Origin: Deltaproteobacteria bacterium
GTDB taxonomy: Bacteria; Desulfobacterota; Syntrophia; Syntrophales; Smithellaceae
Reading direction: 5' to 3'
Assembly: GCA_012729055.1 (NCBI GenBank)
Contig: JAAYDW010000068.1
Coordinates: forward strand, 86,218 to 150,217
Length of the DNA stretch: 64,000 nt
The notes below the pieces were generated by a model. That model ran no database searches, had not been told where the DNA came from, and worked only from the letters and a program-made list of their open reading frames with translations. Shown here piece after piece: positions 1 to 7,642 of the stretch; the stretch's first letter is position 1, and every line of letters begins with the position of its first letter. Position numbers and translations under genes: made by a program.

Positions 1-2
1 GG

Positions 3-302
3 TATCTGGCGGAAGGCAAAGACCCTGAATTCAACAAACCCATTACCAAGGCCATGACGCCGATGGTCAAAGGGCCCTTCTATGCCGTTGCCCAGTGGCC
101 GGCGGTTCACCACTGTATGGGAGGCCTGCGAATCAATGATCAGGCCCAGGTGGTTGATGTTTTCGGCGACGTCATTCCGAAGCTCTATGCGGCGGGCGAA
201 GTGTCGGGCGGCGTTCACGGCTCCAACCGTCTGGGCAGCAACGCCATTCCCGATTGTGTTGTCTTCGGACGCGTCGCCGGCAAGAACGTGGCGAAAGCTT
301 AA
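3..302 (+). CDS. FAD-dependent fumarate reductase/flavocytochrome c-like protein, C-terminal part
   Basis: Only the last 99 codons lie in the window; the gene begins upstream of base 1. The visible part ends in the typical C-terminal FAD-contact region of the FAD_binding_2 (fumarate reductase / urocanate reductase / ketosteroid dehydrogenase) family: a YAVAQWPAVHHCMGG stretch near the active site, then GEVSGGVHGSNRLGSNA and a final FGRVAG. In this family the protein reduces an unsaturated acid using electrons supplied by a heme domain or a flavin. The substrate cannot be read from the tail alone. A strong terminator follows 60 bases after the stop, so this is the last gene of its unit. Confidence 0.8.
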   Translation, partial: YLAEGKDPEFNKPITKAMTPMVKGPFYAVAQWPAVHHCMGGLRINDQAQVVDVFGDVIPKLYAAGEVSGGVHGSNRLGSNAIPDCVVFGRVAGKNVAKA

Positions 303-363
303 CCGAAACGGTCCCGGGATTTAGCCGGGTGTGAAAGGACGCCAGGCGTCCGTTGCAAAAAGT

Positions 364-413
364 CGGCGGGGGGGAATCCTGCAGTTCCCCGGGATTCCCT
401 CCGCCGTTTTTTT
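364..413 (+). terminator. Rho-independent terminator after the flavoprotein gene
   Basis: Arms cggcgg...ggaatcc and ggattcc...ccgccg form a long GC-rich stem, followed by seven T. It sits between the plus-strand flavoprotein gene and the convergent ddl gene, and mainly serves the former. Confidence 0.85.
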
Positions 414-452
414 CGTTTCCGTCGGCAGTCTGCCCAAACGATCTGTGTTGTG

Positions 453-1583
453 TTAATCCGTCTTGACGGCCATTTTTTCTCGGTGGCGCAAAAGGGCAAG
501 TTCAATGAGCCGGTCGAGCAGTCTGCGATAGGGAAGGCCGGTGGCTTCCCAGAGCTTGGGGTACATGCTGATGCTGGTGAAGCCGGGCAGCGTGTTGATC
601 TCGTTGAGGTAGAAGCCGCCCGTCTTTTTATCGAGGAAAAAATCCACCCGCGCCATGGAATTGCAGTTGAGCGCCCGGAAACCGGCGACGGCACAGGCCC
701 GGATGGCGGCGGCCAGACGCGCGGGAAGCTTTGCCGGAATGCGCATTTTGGCGCCTTCGGGGTCCAGATATTTGGCTTCGTAGGAGTAAAACTCGTGCGC
801 AGGCAGGATTTCGCCCAGCACGGACGCCTTGGGCTCTTCGTTGCCCAGCACCGCGCATTCGATTTCGCGGCAGTCGACGCCGGTTTCAATCATGACCCCG
901 GTGTCGAATTGGAGGGCGTAATCGATTGCGCAGGCGAGATCCTTTTTTACCTTGACTTTCCGGATGCCCACGGAAGACCCGGTGCACAGGGGCTTCACGA
1001 ACCAGGGCGGACAAAGCTCCTTTTGCGCCCGCCGCAGCACAGCCGCGGGGCGGCTGCCCCACGCAAAGCGGCTCGCCGTTATCCAGGGGACCACCGGAAT
1101 GCCGGCCTGCGCCAGGAGGCGCTTGGCGATGTCCTTGTCCATGCCGACGGCTGCGCCGGCCACGTCCACGCCCACGTAGGGGACGCGCGCCAGTTCGAGC
1201 AGCCCCTGCAGGGTGCCGTCCTCGCCGTACGTGCCGTGCAGCACGGGAAAGATCACGTCGAGGGAAACTTTCTTCCCGCCGGCGATATTGTAAACGTGCA
1301 GCCGGTTTCCCTCTTCAAAATGATTGACAAGCCAGGCGCCCTTTTTCTGCAGGGCCAGGACGCGGCCGAAGGCTTTATCCGCGACGATGACGGGGCGGTC
1401 CTGAACATACCAGCGTCCGTCGCGGTCGATGCCCACGGCGACGATGTCGTATTTCTGCGGGTCCAGCGCCGCGACGACGGAGGCCGCCGAGCAAAGCGAC
1501 ACGTCATGCTCGCCGGACCGGCCGCCGTAGAGAACGCCGATTTTGAGCCGGGACGATTGCCGGGTTTTTCTTGCGAGTTTCAT
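453..1583 (-). CDS. ddl: D-alanine--D-alanine ligase
   Basis: A 376-residue ATP-grasp ligase that joins two D-alanines for the peptidoglycan stem peptide in the cytoplasm. Residues 19-30 (YGGRSGEHDVSL) are the N-terminal signature, 117-130 hold HGTYGEDGTLQGLL, 194-207 the ATP-binding loop around KPLCTGSSVGI, and 327-338 the NEINTLPGFTS metal/substrate motif. Length and motif order are normal for Ddl. The FYSYEAKY segment resembles Ala-Ala ligases rather than D-lactate ligases, but I would not rely on this alone. The start has an AGGATG ribosome site and lies 11 bases after the beta-barrel gene, making ddl the last gene of the mla operon. Confidence 0.95.
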   Translation of the reverse strand: MKLARKTRQSSRLKIGVLYGGRSGEHDVSLCSAASVVAALDPQKYDIVAVGIDRDGRWYVQDRPVIVADKAFGRVLALQKKGAWLVNHFEEGNRLHVYNIAGGKKVSLDVIFPVLHGTYGEDGTLQGLLELARVPYVGVDVAGAAVGMDKDIAKRLLAQAGIPVVPWITASRFAWGSRPAAVLRRAQKELCPPWFVKPLCTGSSVGIRKVKVKKDLACAIDYALQFDTGVMIETGVDCREIECAVLGNEEPKASVLGEILPAHEFYSYEAKYLDPEGAKMRIPAKLPARLAAAIRACAVAGFRALNCNSMARVDFFLDKKTGGFYLNEINTLPGFTSISMYPKLWEATGLPYRRLLDRLIELALLRHREKMAVKTD

Positions 1584-1594
1584 GGTTCATCCTT

Positions 1595-2302
1595 TTAATA
1601 GGTGTAAGTGACGGCCGATCCGCAGGAGAAACGGTCCGTGTATTGCCCTTCGATGTTGAGGCGGAATCCCTTGAACAGCGGGATGTCGGCGCCGAAAAAC
1701 GCGCCCGCCGCGGACTTGTTCTTGAAGGACACGTCGCGCATTGCGCCCTGGAGGCCGAAAACGGCGGCGGACAAATCTCCGTCGGCCCGGCGGTAATAGG
1801 CATAGGGCCCGGCGTAGAGGCGAAGACCGCCGGGGACGGTCGCCTGGAGGGCCGCGCCGAAATTGACATCCCAGACGTGCCGGAGTTTCAGATCGACCAT
1901 GTATGGCGTCGTTCCGGTGACGCCTGTCACATCGTCGGTGAAATTGCTGAAGTTGTAGCTGGCCTGCGCGAAAACGCCGGCGCCGAAGAATGCGGTGACC
2001 GGATAAAAGGCCTTGGCGCCCAGTGTTCCGAAAAATTTCCAGTTTTCGTCAAAATGGATTTTGGAGGTCGAAGTCAGGGCGGAGGCGGAGCGAAAAGCGT
2101 CGAAAATTTTGAAATCGGTGACGCCGAGGCGTCCGTAGATTTCCCAGAGGCCGGCCCGGCCGTAGGCCGCCTGCGAGTAAATCTGGTTTTGCCGCAATAC
2201 ATAATCCGCGTGGCTTACGAGCGTGTCTTCGACATAGCGGTAGCCGATGGCGGTGTTGAGACCGCCGTCGGTTCTGGAGATCGTCTGCGGCGGACCGAAC
2301 AT
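1595..2302 (-). CDS. Outer-membrane beta-barrel protein of unknown function, with a possible non-ATG start upstream
   Basis: At least 235 residues of alternating aromatic/hydrophobic strands, many Tyr/Phe at strand ends, ending in the aromatic AVTYTY, as expected of a BAM-inserted barrel. No named family is recognised. The first ATG (2302) lacks a signal peptide, but the same frame continues upstream without a stop and encodes KRLRLTVFFILLLGGQLAWA, a good signal sequence with an AxA-like cleavage site. That extension has no ATG, GTG or TTG; the nearest initiator-like codon is ATT at 2378-2380, directly after GGGAGG. The true start may therefore be ATT (span 1595-2380), or a base is missing in the poly-T run. 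The gene lies 90 bases after mlaA, in the same frame as the mlaA stop, and just before ddl. Confidence 0.7.
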   Translation of the reverse strand: MFGPPQTISRTDGGLNTAIGYRYVEDTLVSHADYVLRQNQIYSQAAYGRAGLWEIYGRLGVTDFKIFDAFRSASALTSTSKIHFDENWKFFGTLGAKAFYPVTAFFGAGVFAQASYNFSNFTDDVTGVTGTTPYMVDLKLRHVWDVNFGAALQATVPGGLRLYAGPYAYYRRADGDLSAAVFGLQGAMRDVSFKNKSAAGAFFGADIPLFKGFRLNIEGQYTDRFSCGSAVTYTY

Positions 2303-2392
2303 GCCTCCCGCCCAGGCGAGCTGTCCCCCCAGCAGTAAAATAAAAAAAACGGTTAGGCGTAGTCGTTTCGTAAAAAAAATCCTCCCGGCGTT

Positions 2393-3286
2393 TTATTCCT
2401 CAGGTTGGGCCGCTTCCGGCCGCGGCGCGTCCCGGTCCATTTTCCGGAAGCACAGGGATCTGGCCCGGCGTTCCTCCACTTCCTTCATGCGGTACTGGAT
2501 GTAGCCGTTGCGAATCGCGATGTAGGGATCGATCGAGGCTTCAACCACCGCTTCGTAGTCCCCGAGCCGCAGCGACGTTTTGTTGACCGTTTCGACGGAC
2601 TTGGTGATGATGGAGACGTACCAGATGTTCAGAAACGAAAGCGGGTAGAGCGCCTGATTGCCGAGAATGTCCGCCGAATCGCGCGGGCTCGACGGTCCGA
2701 AGAAGGGCCAGACGATGTAAAAGCCGTGCCCAACGCCGTAGACGCCCAGCGTTTGCCCCAGGTCCGTATCCTGCTTTTTTAAAAGGAGTTCGCCCCCGCC
2801 GGCGGGATCCAACAGCCCGCCGATGCCCCACACGGTGTTGATGAAAAAGCGGCCGGTTTCCGTGGCCGCGCCGGCGAAATCCGTCTGCAAGAGGCAGCTC
2901 ACCAGGCGGGTCGGGTAGTGCAGATGGAAAAAGAAGTTTTTAACGCTGAGGCGCGCCGGTTCCGGCACTACCACCTTGTATCCCCGGGCGACCGGCTTGA
3001 GCAGCCAGAAATACATCTTGTCATTGACCGTGTGCATGGCCCGGTTGAAGGGTTCGATCGGATCGGCGATCGTGACGGGCTTGTCCGCGAAAGGATCGTC
3101 CGCGTCGTCTTCATCTTCCGTGTACTCTTCTTCGAAAGCATCCTGCTTCGTTTCTTCCACAGCAGCCGCGGCGGGCGCGGAAGAAACAGTCCCGTCCGCC
3201 GCGGGACCGGCGGCCGGACAGACCTCCGGCCCGGCCCACAAAACGAGCATCAAAAAGAGCAGGATCAGGGACAGACAGTATCTCAT
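2393..3286 (-). CDS. mlaA: MlaA (VacJ) outer-membrane phospholipid-removal protein
   Basis: A 297-residue member of the MlaA/VacJ family, which sits as a ring in the inner leaflet of the outer membrane and extracts misplaced phospholipid. It has an N-terminal signal sequence, an acidic low-complexity linker at about 45-70 (runs of Glu/Asp), then the family core starting at DPIEPFNRAMHTVND with the WLLKPVARGYK and FFINTVWGIGGLLDPA motifs. The expected lipobox is not clear: the first Cys follows GPEV, a poor fit to the consensus, so lipidation is uncertain. No Shine-Dalgarno is seen before the ATG. It follows mlaC by 21 bases, which supports coupled translation in the mla operon. Confidence 0.92.
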   Translation of the reverse strand: MRYCLSLILLFLMLVLWAGPEVCPAAGPAADGTVSSAPAAAAVEETKQDAFEEEYTEDEDDADDPFADKPVTIADPIEPFNRAMHTVNDKMYFWLLKPVARGYKVVVPEPARLSVKNFFFHLHYPTRLVSCLLQTDFAGAATETGRFFINTVWGIGGLLDPAGGGELLLKKQDTDLGQTLGVYGVGHGFYIVWPFFGPSSPRDSADILGNQALYPLSFLNIWYVSIITKSVETVNKTSLRLGDYEAVVEASIDPYIAIRNGYIQYRMKEVEERRARSLCFRKMDRDAPRPEAAQPEE

Positions 3287-3307
3287 AACCGGGCGACCGT
3301 TTACCGT

Positions 3308-3901
3308 TTAATGGGTTTTGACCTTCTTGCGCAGCGTTTCCAGGAGCTCCTCCGGCGTGCCGGAGGCCAGGATTTCGCTAAACTGCGTCCGGTAATTCTG
3401 TACGAGGCTCACGTTTTCCACGACCACGTCGTAGACTTTCCACTTGCCGCTTTTGAGGATCATCCGGTAGTAAATGGGCACTTCCTTGGAGGACGTGACG
3501 ATCTTGGACTGCACTTCCGCCTTGTCGTTTCCGACCATCGTTTCCTTATAAAAGACGACTTTTTCATTGGAATATTCGAGAATCCTGTCCAGGTAGGTTT
3601 TTTCCATCACCTGCTCGAACAAATCGACAAATTCCCGCCGCTGATCGGGCGTGAACTTGTTCCAGTTGCGCGTCAGCGTGCGCCTCGAGAATTCCATCTC
3701 GTCGAACATGTCCTTGTAGATCACGCGCAGCTTTTGGGTCTTGGCTTCCTTGGCCTGCGGACCCTTGAGCTTCGGATCTTTCAAAACGTCCAGCACCCGG
3801 GTGACGGTGTTTTCGACGGCAGCGGTCGGAGCGCCGGCCCAGGCCGGCGCGGCCAGCATCAAAAAGATCAACAAACCACCTGCGATAAAATGTTTTTGCA
3901 T
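3308..3901 (-). CDS. mlaC: MlaC periplasmic phospholipid-binding protein
   Basis: A 197-residue protein with a clear signal peptide (cleavage after APAWA) and the MlaC/Ttg2D fold: VLDVLKDPKL, then the conserved FTPDQRREFVDLFEQVMEKTY helix, and the VYDVVVENVSLVQNYRTQF segment near the C terminus. It shuttles phospholipid between MlaA and the inner-membrane MlaFED complex. A GGAGG ribosome site precedes the ATG. Length is normal for the family. Confidence 0.94.
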   Translation of the reverse strand: MQKHFIAGGLLIFLMLAAPAWAGAPTAAVENTVTRVLDVLKDPKLKGPQAKEAKTQKLRVIYKDMFDEMEFSRRTLTRNWNKFTPDQRREFVDLFEQVMEKTYLDRILEYSNEKVVFYKETMVGNDKAEVQSKIVTSSKEVPIYYRMILKSGKWKVYDVVVENVSLVQNYRTQFSEILASGTPEELLETLRKKVKTH

Positions 3902-3921
3902 ACTTCAAAGCCTCCTGCAGC

Positions 3922-4401
3922 CTATTTCTTTTCCGGATTTTTCGTTTCGCCTTTTTTGACGTCGCCGAAGGCGTACTTGCTGATGAGCGACTCGATGTCC
4001 ACGGGGGCCTGCGTGTCCGTGATGACGTCGTTGGGCTTGAGGACATCGCCGCCGCCGCCCGGATCGATGCTCAGGTACTTGTCGCCGATCAGCCCCTCCG
4101 TCTTAATCGCGGCGATGGCGTCGTCGTAGATCCTGATATCTCTTTTGACGCGGATCTCCACGACGGCCCGCTGGTCTTCCTGATCCATGGTAATCCGTTC
4201 CACGCGGCCGACGTTGATGCCCAGAATGTTCACGGGATTGCCCTTGCGCAGGCCGGACACGGAGGTGAATTTGGCGACGAGCGGATACGTGTCGTCGCCG
4301 AACAGATTCAGTTTGCCCAGCTTGACGGTCATGTACCCGACGCACACCAGTCCTAAAACGACGAAGATGCCGACGGCGGTTTCCAGTCTGTACCTTTTCA
4401 T
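3922..4401 (-). CDS. mlaD: MlaD, MCE-domain substrate-binding subunit
   Basis: A 159-residue inner-membrane anchored protein: one transmembrane helix at about residues 8-26, then one MCE domain (YPLVAKFTSVSGLRKGNPVNI and GRVERI), which forms the hexameric periplasmic ring of MlaFEDB. I chose the ATG at 4401 because GGAG lies 7 bases upstream; the ATG at 4422 would start inside mlaF. The gap to mlaF is only 4 bases. The C-terminal tail is Lys/Glu-rich and probably disordered. Confidence 0.92.
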   Translation of the reverse strand: MKRYRLETAVGIFVVLGLVCVGYMTVKLGKLNLFGDDTYPLVAKFTSVSGLRKGNPVNILGINVGRVERITMDQEDQRAVVEIRVKRDIRIYDDAIAAIKTEGLIGDKYLSIDPGGGGDVLKPNDVITDTQAPVDIESLISKYAFGDVKKGETKNPEKK

Positions 4402-4405
4402 ACGT

Positions 4406-5647
4406 TTACTCCCCGGCGGCACAGGACAGCCGCCCGATTTCTTTTTGTTGAGACCTGGCCAGTAAAATCACCGAATCGATATCGCCTTGGGACTGCCCTT
4501 CGGCGATGCCGGCGAGGATGACCAGATCCACGGATCCGCCGGACGCCGACGGACAGGCTTTTTCCCCGATGAGGGGAATCATGTGCGCGTTGAAGTCGCG
4601 GACGAAATCGCTTACGATGCCTTCGGTTTCGGCAAGCGTCGAATAGGGAACCATGGTGAGAATTTCGTTCGTGCTGCGGCGGGTGGAAAAGCCGCCGATG
4701 GCGCTGAAGTGCTTGTCGATGTAAAGCCCCATCGTCGACAGAACTTCCTGCGCCGTATCGTACCCGACGCGGGACATGATCGCGTGCAGCTCCTGGAGAC
4801 CGAAAACCACCAGGCAGTAAGGATCTTTCTGCGACCGCCGCTTCATCTGAACGTGGTTGAGAATCTTGAACTGGCGCTGCGAGTACAGGCCGGTCAGCTC
4901 TTTCTGCAGCGCCTCGAGCGAGCCGATGACCTCGTCCATGAAGGGATGATCGAAGCTTTCCAGTTCTTCCGGCGTGCCCTGAAAGACGATCTGCTTGTTG
5001 TAAAGCGCGAGGATGCGGTTGGAGATGAAATACACGTCCGGAATCTCATGGCTCACCAGGATGGCGGTGAAGTTGAATTTACGCTGATACTGGGCGATCA
5101 TGCTCAGGATGGCGTTCTTGCGGACCGGATCCTGCCCGGTGGTCGGCTCGTCGAACAGAACGATCTGCGGGTCCGTAATCAGCGCGCGGGCCAGCGCCGC
5201 TCGCTTCTGCATGCCGCCGGAAAGCTCCGACGGGTACTTGTCGACGGCTTCCGTAAGCTCCGTTTGCTTGACCCGGGCCATGACCCGGCGGTGGATTTCC
5301 GTTTTCTTCAGATTGGTGGTTTCCCTGAGCGGGAGCGCGATGTTGTCGTAGACCGTCTGCGAATCGAACAGCGCGTTTTGCTGAAACATATAGCTGATCC
5401 GCGCCAGGGAAGCGTCCAGGACGGATTTTTTCGTTCCCGAAATCGGCCGGCCGCGAAACAGGATCACGCCTTCGTCGGGCTGGATGAGCCCGATGATGTG
5501 CTTGAGGATCACGCTTTTGCCCGCGCCGGACAGGCCGATGATCGTTGTGACCTGGCCTTCGTAAATCTGCAGATTTACCCGGTCCAGGACCGTCTTATCC
5601 CCGAAGCGCTTGGTGACATTTTGAAATTCGATGAGCGGCGCGTCCAT
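4406..5647 (-). CDS. mlaF: MlaF ATPase with an extra C-terminal GGDEF-like domain
   Basis: Residues 1-250 are a complete ABC ATPase of the MlaF type: Walker A GLSGAGKS (38-45), signature LSGGMQ (142-147), Walker B IVLFDE (162-167) and H-loop His200. It would power phospholipid transport with MlaE and MlaD. The protein is 413 residues, whereas MlaF is normally about 270. The extra part, about 255-413, reads like a degenerate GGDEF fold: PYCLVVFGLQELHAIMSRVGYDTAQEVL resembles the DLDxFKxxND...GD segment, and RRSTNEILTMVP at 323-334 lies where GGDEF would be, with the catalytic residues lost. That assignment is from pattern only. No mlaB (STAS) gene is seen here; E. coli MlaB binds the MlaF C terminus, so the extra domain may take that place. 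Confidence 0.9.
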   Translation of the reverse strand: MDAPLIEFQNVTKRFGDKTVLDRVNLQIYEGQVTTIIGLSGAGKSVILKHIIGLIQPDEGVILFRGRPISGTKKSVLDASLARISYMFQQNALFDSQTVYDNIALPLRETTNLKKTEIHRRVMARVKQTELTEAVDKYPSELSGGMQKRAALARALITDPQIVLFDEPTTGQDPVRKNAILSMIAQYQRKFNFTAILVSHEIPDVYFISNRILALYNKQIVFQGTPEELESFDHPFMDEVIGSLEALQKELTGLYSQRQFKILNHVQMKRRSQKDPYCLVVFGLQELHAIMSRVGYDTAQEVLSTMGLYIDKHFSAIGGFSTRRSTNEILTMVPYSTLAETEGIVSDFVRDFNAHMIPLIGEKACPSASGGSVDLVILAGIAEGQSQGDIDSVILLARSQQKEIGRLSCAAGE

Positions 5648-5657
5648 TTTTTTCTCT

Positions 5658-6503
5658 CTACATCAACAGGGAGGTGACCACGTAGTCCGACACCAGGATC
5701 AGCACGCAGGAGATCACCACCGCGGATGTGGTGGCGAGCCCTACCGCCTGGGCGCCGTGGCTGTCGCGGCGCATATGCGCGAAGTAGCCCTGGTAACAGC
5801 AGACGGTGGCGACGAGCACCGCAAAGACGATCGACTTGATAAATCCGTTGGTGACGTCGGCCAGAACCACGTAAACCTGGGTGCTGTGCCAGTATACGCC
5901 GGCGTTCAACCCCAGGAGCATGACTGCGGAAAGGTAGCCGCCGAAAATGCCCACCAGATCGGCGATAGCAGTGAGCAGCGGGAAACTGATGATCGCGGCG
6001 GTGATTTTGGGGCTGACGATATAGCGGATGGGATTAATGTGCATCGTCTGCAAAGCGTCGATCTGCTCGCTGATGCGCTGGATGCCGATTTCGGCGGCGA
6101 TGGCCGAGCCGGCCCGCGCCGTAATCATGATGGCCGTGAGCACCGGGCCGAGTTCCATGATGAGCGACAAAGCCACCAGGGACCCCACCGCCCCTTCCGC
6201 TCCGAACTGCGTCAGCGCGTGATAGGCCTGCAGACCCAAAACCATGCCCGTGAACAGGCTGACCAGCATGATGATGGTGATGGACCGGGCGCCGATAAAG
6301 TAAATCTGCTGGATGGTTTTGGAAAACTGCTTGCGCCGGAACGTCTGCCACAGGGCCTGTCCCAGGAAAATCGTCGCCGCTCCCAGGTTGTTGACCCAGC
6401 CGATCACCGCCCGGCCGATCATGGTAAAGGGATCCAGCCATGGCCAGCCTTCCCGTGTTCCATTGTTATTGTAATTATTTCTTATGGTTATCTCCAGCGC
6501 CAT
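5658..6503 (-). CDS. mlaE: MlaE inner-membrane permease
   Basis: A 281-residue integral membrane protein of the MlaE/YrbE family, with hydrophobic helices through its length and the conserved MELGPVLTAIMITARAGSAIAAEIG block that contacts the ATPase. It forms the lipid path of the MlaFED transporter. The ATG at 6503 has AAGGAA about 8 bases upstream and gives the usual length; an earlier in-frame ATG at 6560 would add 19 atypical residues. It is the first gene of the mla-barrel-ddl operon, 10 bases ahead of mlaF. Confidence 0.92.
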   Translation of the reverse strand: MALEITIRNNYNNNGTREGWPWLDPFTMIGRAVIGWVNNLGAATIFLGQALWQTFRRKQFSKTIQQIYFIGARSITIIMLVSLFTGMVLGLQAYHALTQFGAEGAVGSLVALSLIMELGPVLTAIMITARAGSAIAAEIGIQRISEQIDALQTMHINPIRYIVSPKITAAIISFPLLTAIADLVGIFGGYLSAVMLLGLNAGVYWHSTQVYVVLADVTNGFIKSIVFAVLVATVCCYQGYFAHMRRDSHGAQAVGLATTSAVVISCVLILVSDYVVTSLLM

Positions 6504-6550
6504 TTCCGGATTCCTTGGTTTTGACGGTTCGTTTACTATTCTGAGAGTCG

Positions 6551-6579
6551 ATAGTAACATCGGCTCTTTCTTTTGACAA
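6551..6579 (-). promoter_or_regulatory. Probable sigma-70 promoter of the mla operon
   Basis: On the minus strand TTGTCA (6579-6574), a 17-base spacer and TACTAT (6556-6551) precede the chosen mlaE start by about 50 bases. Confidence 0.55.
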
Positions 6580-6663
6580 GAAATTCCTTGTTCCCGAAGA
6601 AGACGAAAGAATAATAATATCTTGCAGAATTTGACCTTTGCTCGGCCGCAATCCGAGCCGGTA

Positions 6664-6692
6664 TTGACACGCGCCGGGAGAATAGCTATATT
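6664..6692 (+). promoter_or_regulatory. Sigma-70 promoter of the HExxH gene
   Basis: TTGACA at 6664-6669, 17-base spacer, TATATT at 6687-6692, about 32 bases before the ATG at 6724. A near-consensus promoter. Confidence 0.7.
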
Positions 6693-6723
6693 TCGGCCAG
6701 CAATAACGGGTGAAGGTGTTTTT

Positions 6724-7260
6724 ATGATTCGTTATTTTAACGCAGCGCAGATCCCGGTGGCGGCCAGGGCGTTTAACGACGCGGAAAAACTGGTACTTCG
6801 TCACTTTCGTTTGAGCGAGGACGATCTGCGCAAAAACAAATACGACGTAAAAACGCTTGCATTTCTTGATGAGCATGAAGTAAGAGACGGAGCGTTTGCA
6901 CATCTGTGTAAATATTCCTATGAAAAGCCTTCCGAAAGAGCGCCGGAAGGAAGGGAAGGATTTGATTTTTACCGGGTATGTCTGCAGGACAATATTATTC
7001 TGGACGCGGTGGACCGGGCCAATTCCTTCATCAAGTTGAGTCCTTTGATGCTTTATATCGCGGTTCACGAGCTGATTCACGTTCTGCGCTTCGGCGACGG
7101 AACCGCCGATTTTGAAGCGCCTGCGGAAGAAAAGGACCGGGAGGAAAAGATCGTACACAACCTGACGCGCAGCGCCCTCGAGCCGGTCCGCTACAAAGAG
7201 ATGGATATGGTTCTGGACTGCTTCAGCAGCCAGTTCTCGATCAGCGATTTATATAATTAA
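6724..7260 (+). CDS. Conserved hypothetical protein with a HExxH zinc-protease-like motif
   Basis: A 178-residue soluble protein of no recognised family. Residues 115-119 are HELIH in a hydrophobic helix (LYIAVHELIHVL), the classic zinc ligand pair plus catalytic Glu of gluzincin-type metalloproteases. An acidic stretch with several Glu (131-142) could supply the third ligand. There is no signal peptide, so a cytoplasmic role is expected. Start chosen at 6724, with AAGGTG upstream and the promoter just before it; a longer reading to 6622 would overlap the promoter. It is followed after 17 bases by the FmdB-like gene, probably in one operon. Confidence 0.6.
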   Translation: MIRYFNAAQIPVAARAFNDAEKLVLRHFRLSEDDLRKNKYDVKTLAFLDEHEVRDGAFAHLCKYSYEKPSERAPEGREGFDFYRVCLQDNIILDAVDRANSFIKLSPLMLYIAVHELIHVLRFGDGTADFEAPAEEKDREEKIVHNLTRSALEPVRYKEMDMVLDCFSSQFSISDLYN

Positions 7261-7277
7261 TGTAAGGAGGTTGACTT

Positions 7278-7556
7278 ATGCCTATTTACGAATACCGGTG
7301 CAAGAAGTGCGGCAAACAATTTGAGGCGTTTCAGGGGATCACAGAGCCGGATCTGAAAACCTGTAAATTCTGTAAGGGGAAGGTTCAAAAAATGATGTCG
7401 CTTTCCTCCTTCAGCCTGAAGGGGAGCGGCTGGTACGCAACCGACTATGCGGGCAAGAAACCGCAGCCGGCCAAGCACAAAGAGGAATCCTCTCCGGCCG
7501 CAAGCGCTTCATCCGCTTCCGAGGCTCCTGCGACGTCCGGCGGCAAGGAAGACTAG
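7278..7556 (+). CDS. FmdB-family zinc ribbon protein
   Basis: A 92-residue protein beginning [16 protein letters not shown], the hallmark of the FmdB putative regulatory zinc-ribbon family; the second pair of zinc ligands is CKFC at about 34-37. The tail after residue 65 is low-complexity (Lys, Ser, Ala) and probably disordered, as is common in this family. FmdB was first linked to regulation of amidase or formamidase genes, but the role of most members is unknown. An AAGGAGG ribosome site precedes the ATG. A terminator follows directly. Confidence 0.85.
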   Translation: MPIYEYRCKKCGKQFEAFQGITEPDLKTCKFCKGKVQKMMSLSSFSLKGSGWYATDYAGKKPQPAKHKEESSPAASASSASEAPATSGGKED

Positions 7557-7576
7557 CCGCGTATTCATCAATAAAA

Positions 7577-7605
7577 AAGGCGGCCCGTGTAAGCCGCCTT
7601 TTTTA
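7577..7605 (+). terminator. Rho-independent terminator
   Basis: AAGGCGGC (7577-7584) pairs with GCCGCCTT (7593-7600), followed by a T run. It closes the HExxH-FmdB unit and may also act on the convergent GalT-like gene. Confidence 0.85.
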
Positions 7606-7642
7606 TTGCCGCTTTCATCCGAAACAAGCATCCTTTCTCCGT

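Noticed and set aside
450..1598. Long plus-strand open frame opposite ddl
   Set aside because: Antisense shadow of a well-conserved gene; low-complexity translation without family features. The same holds for other long antisense frames over mla, RND, GRE and kinase genes.
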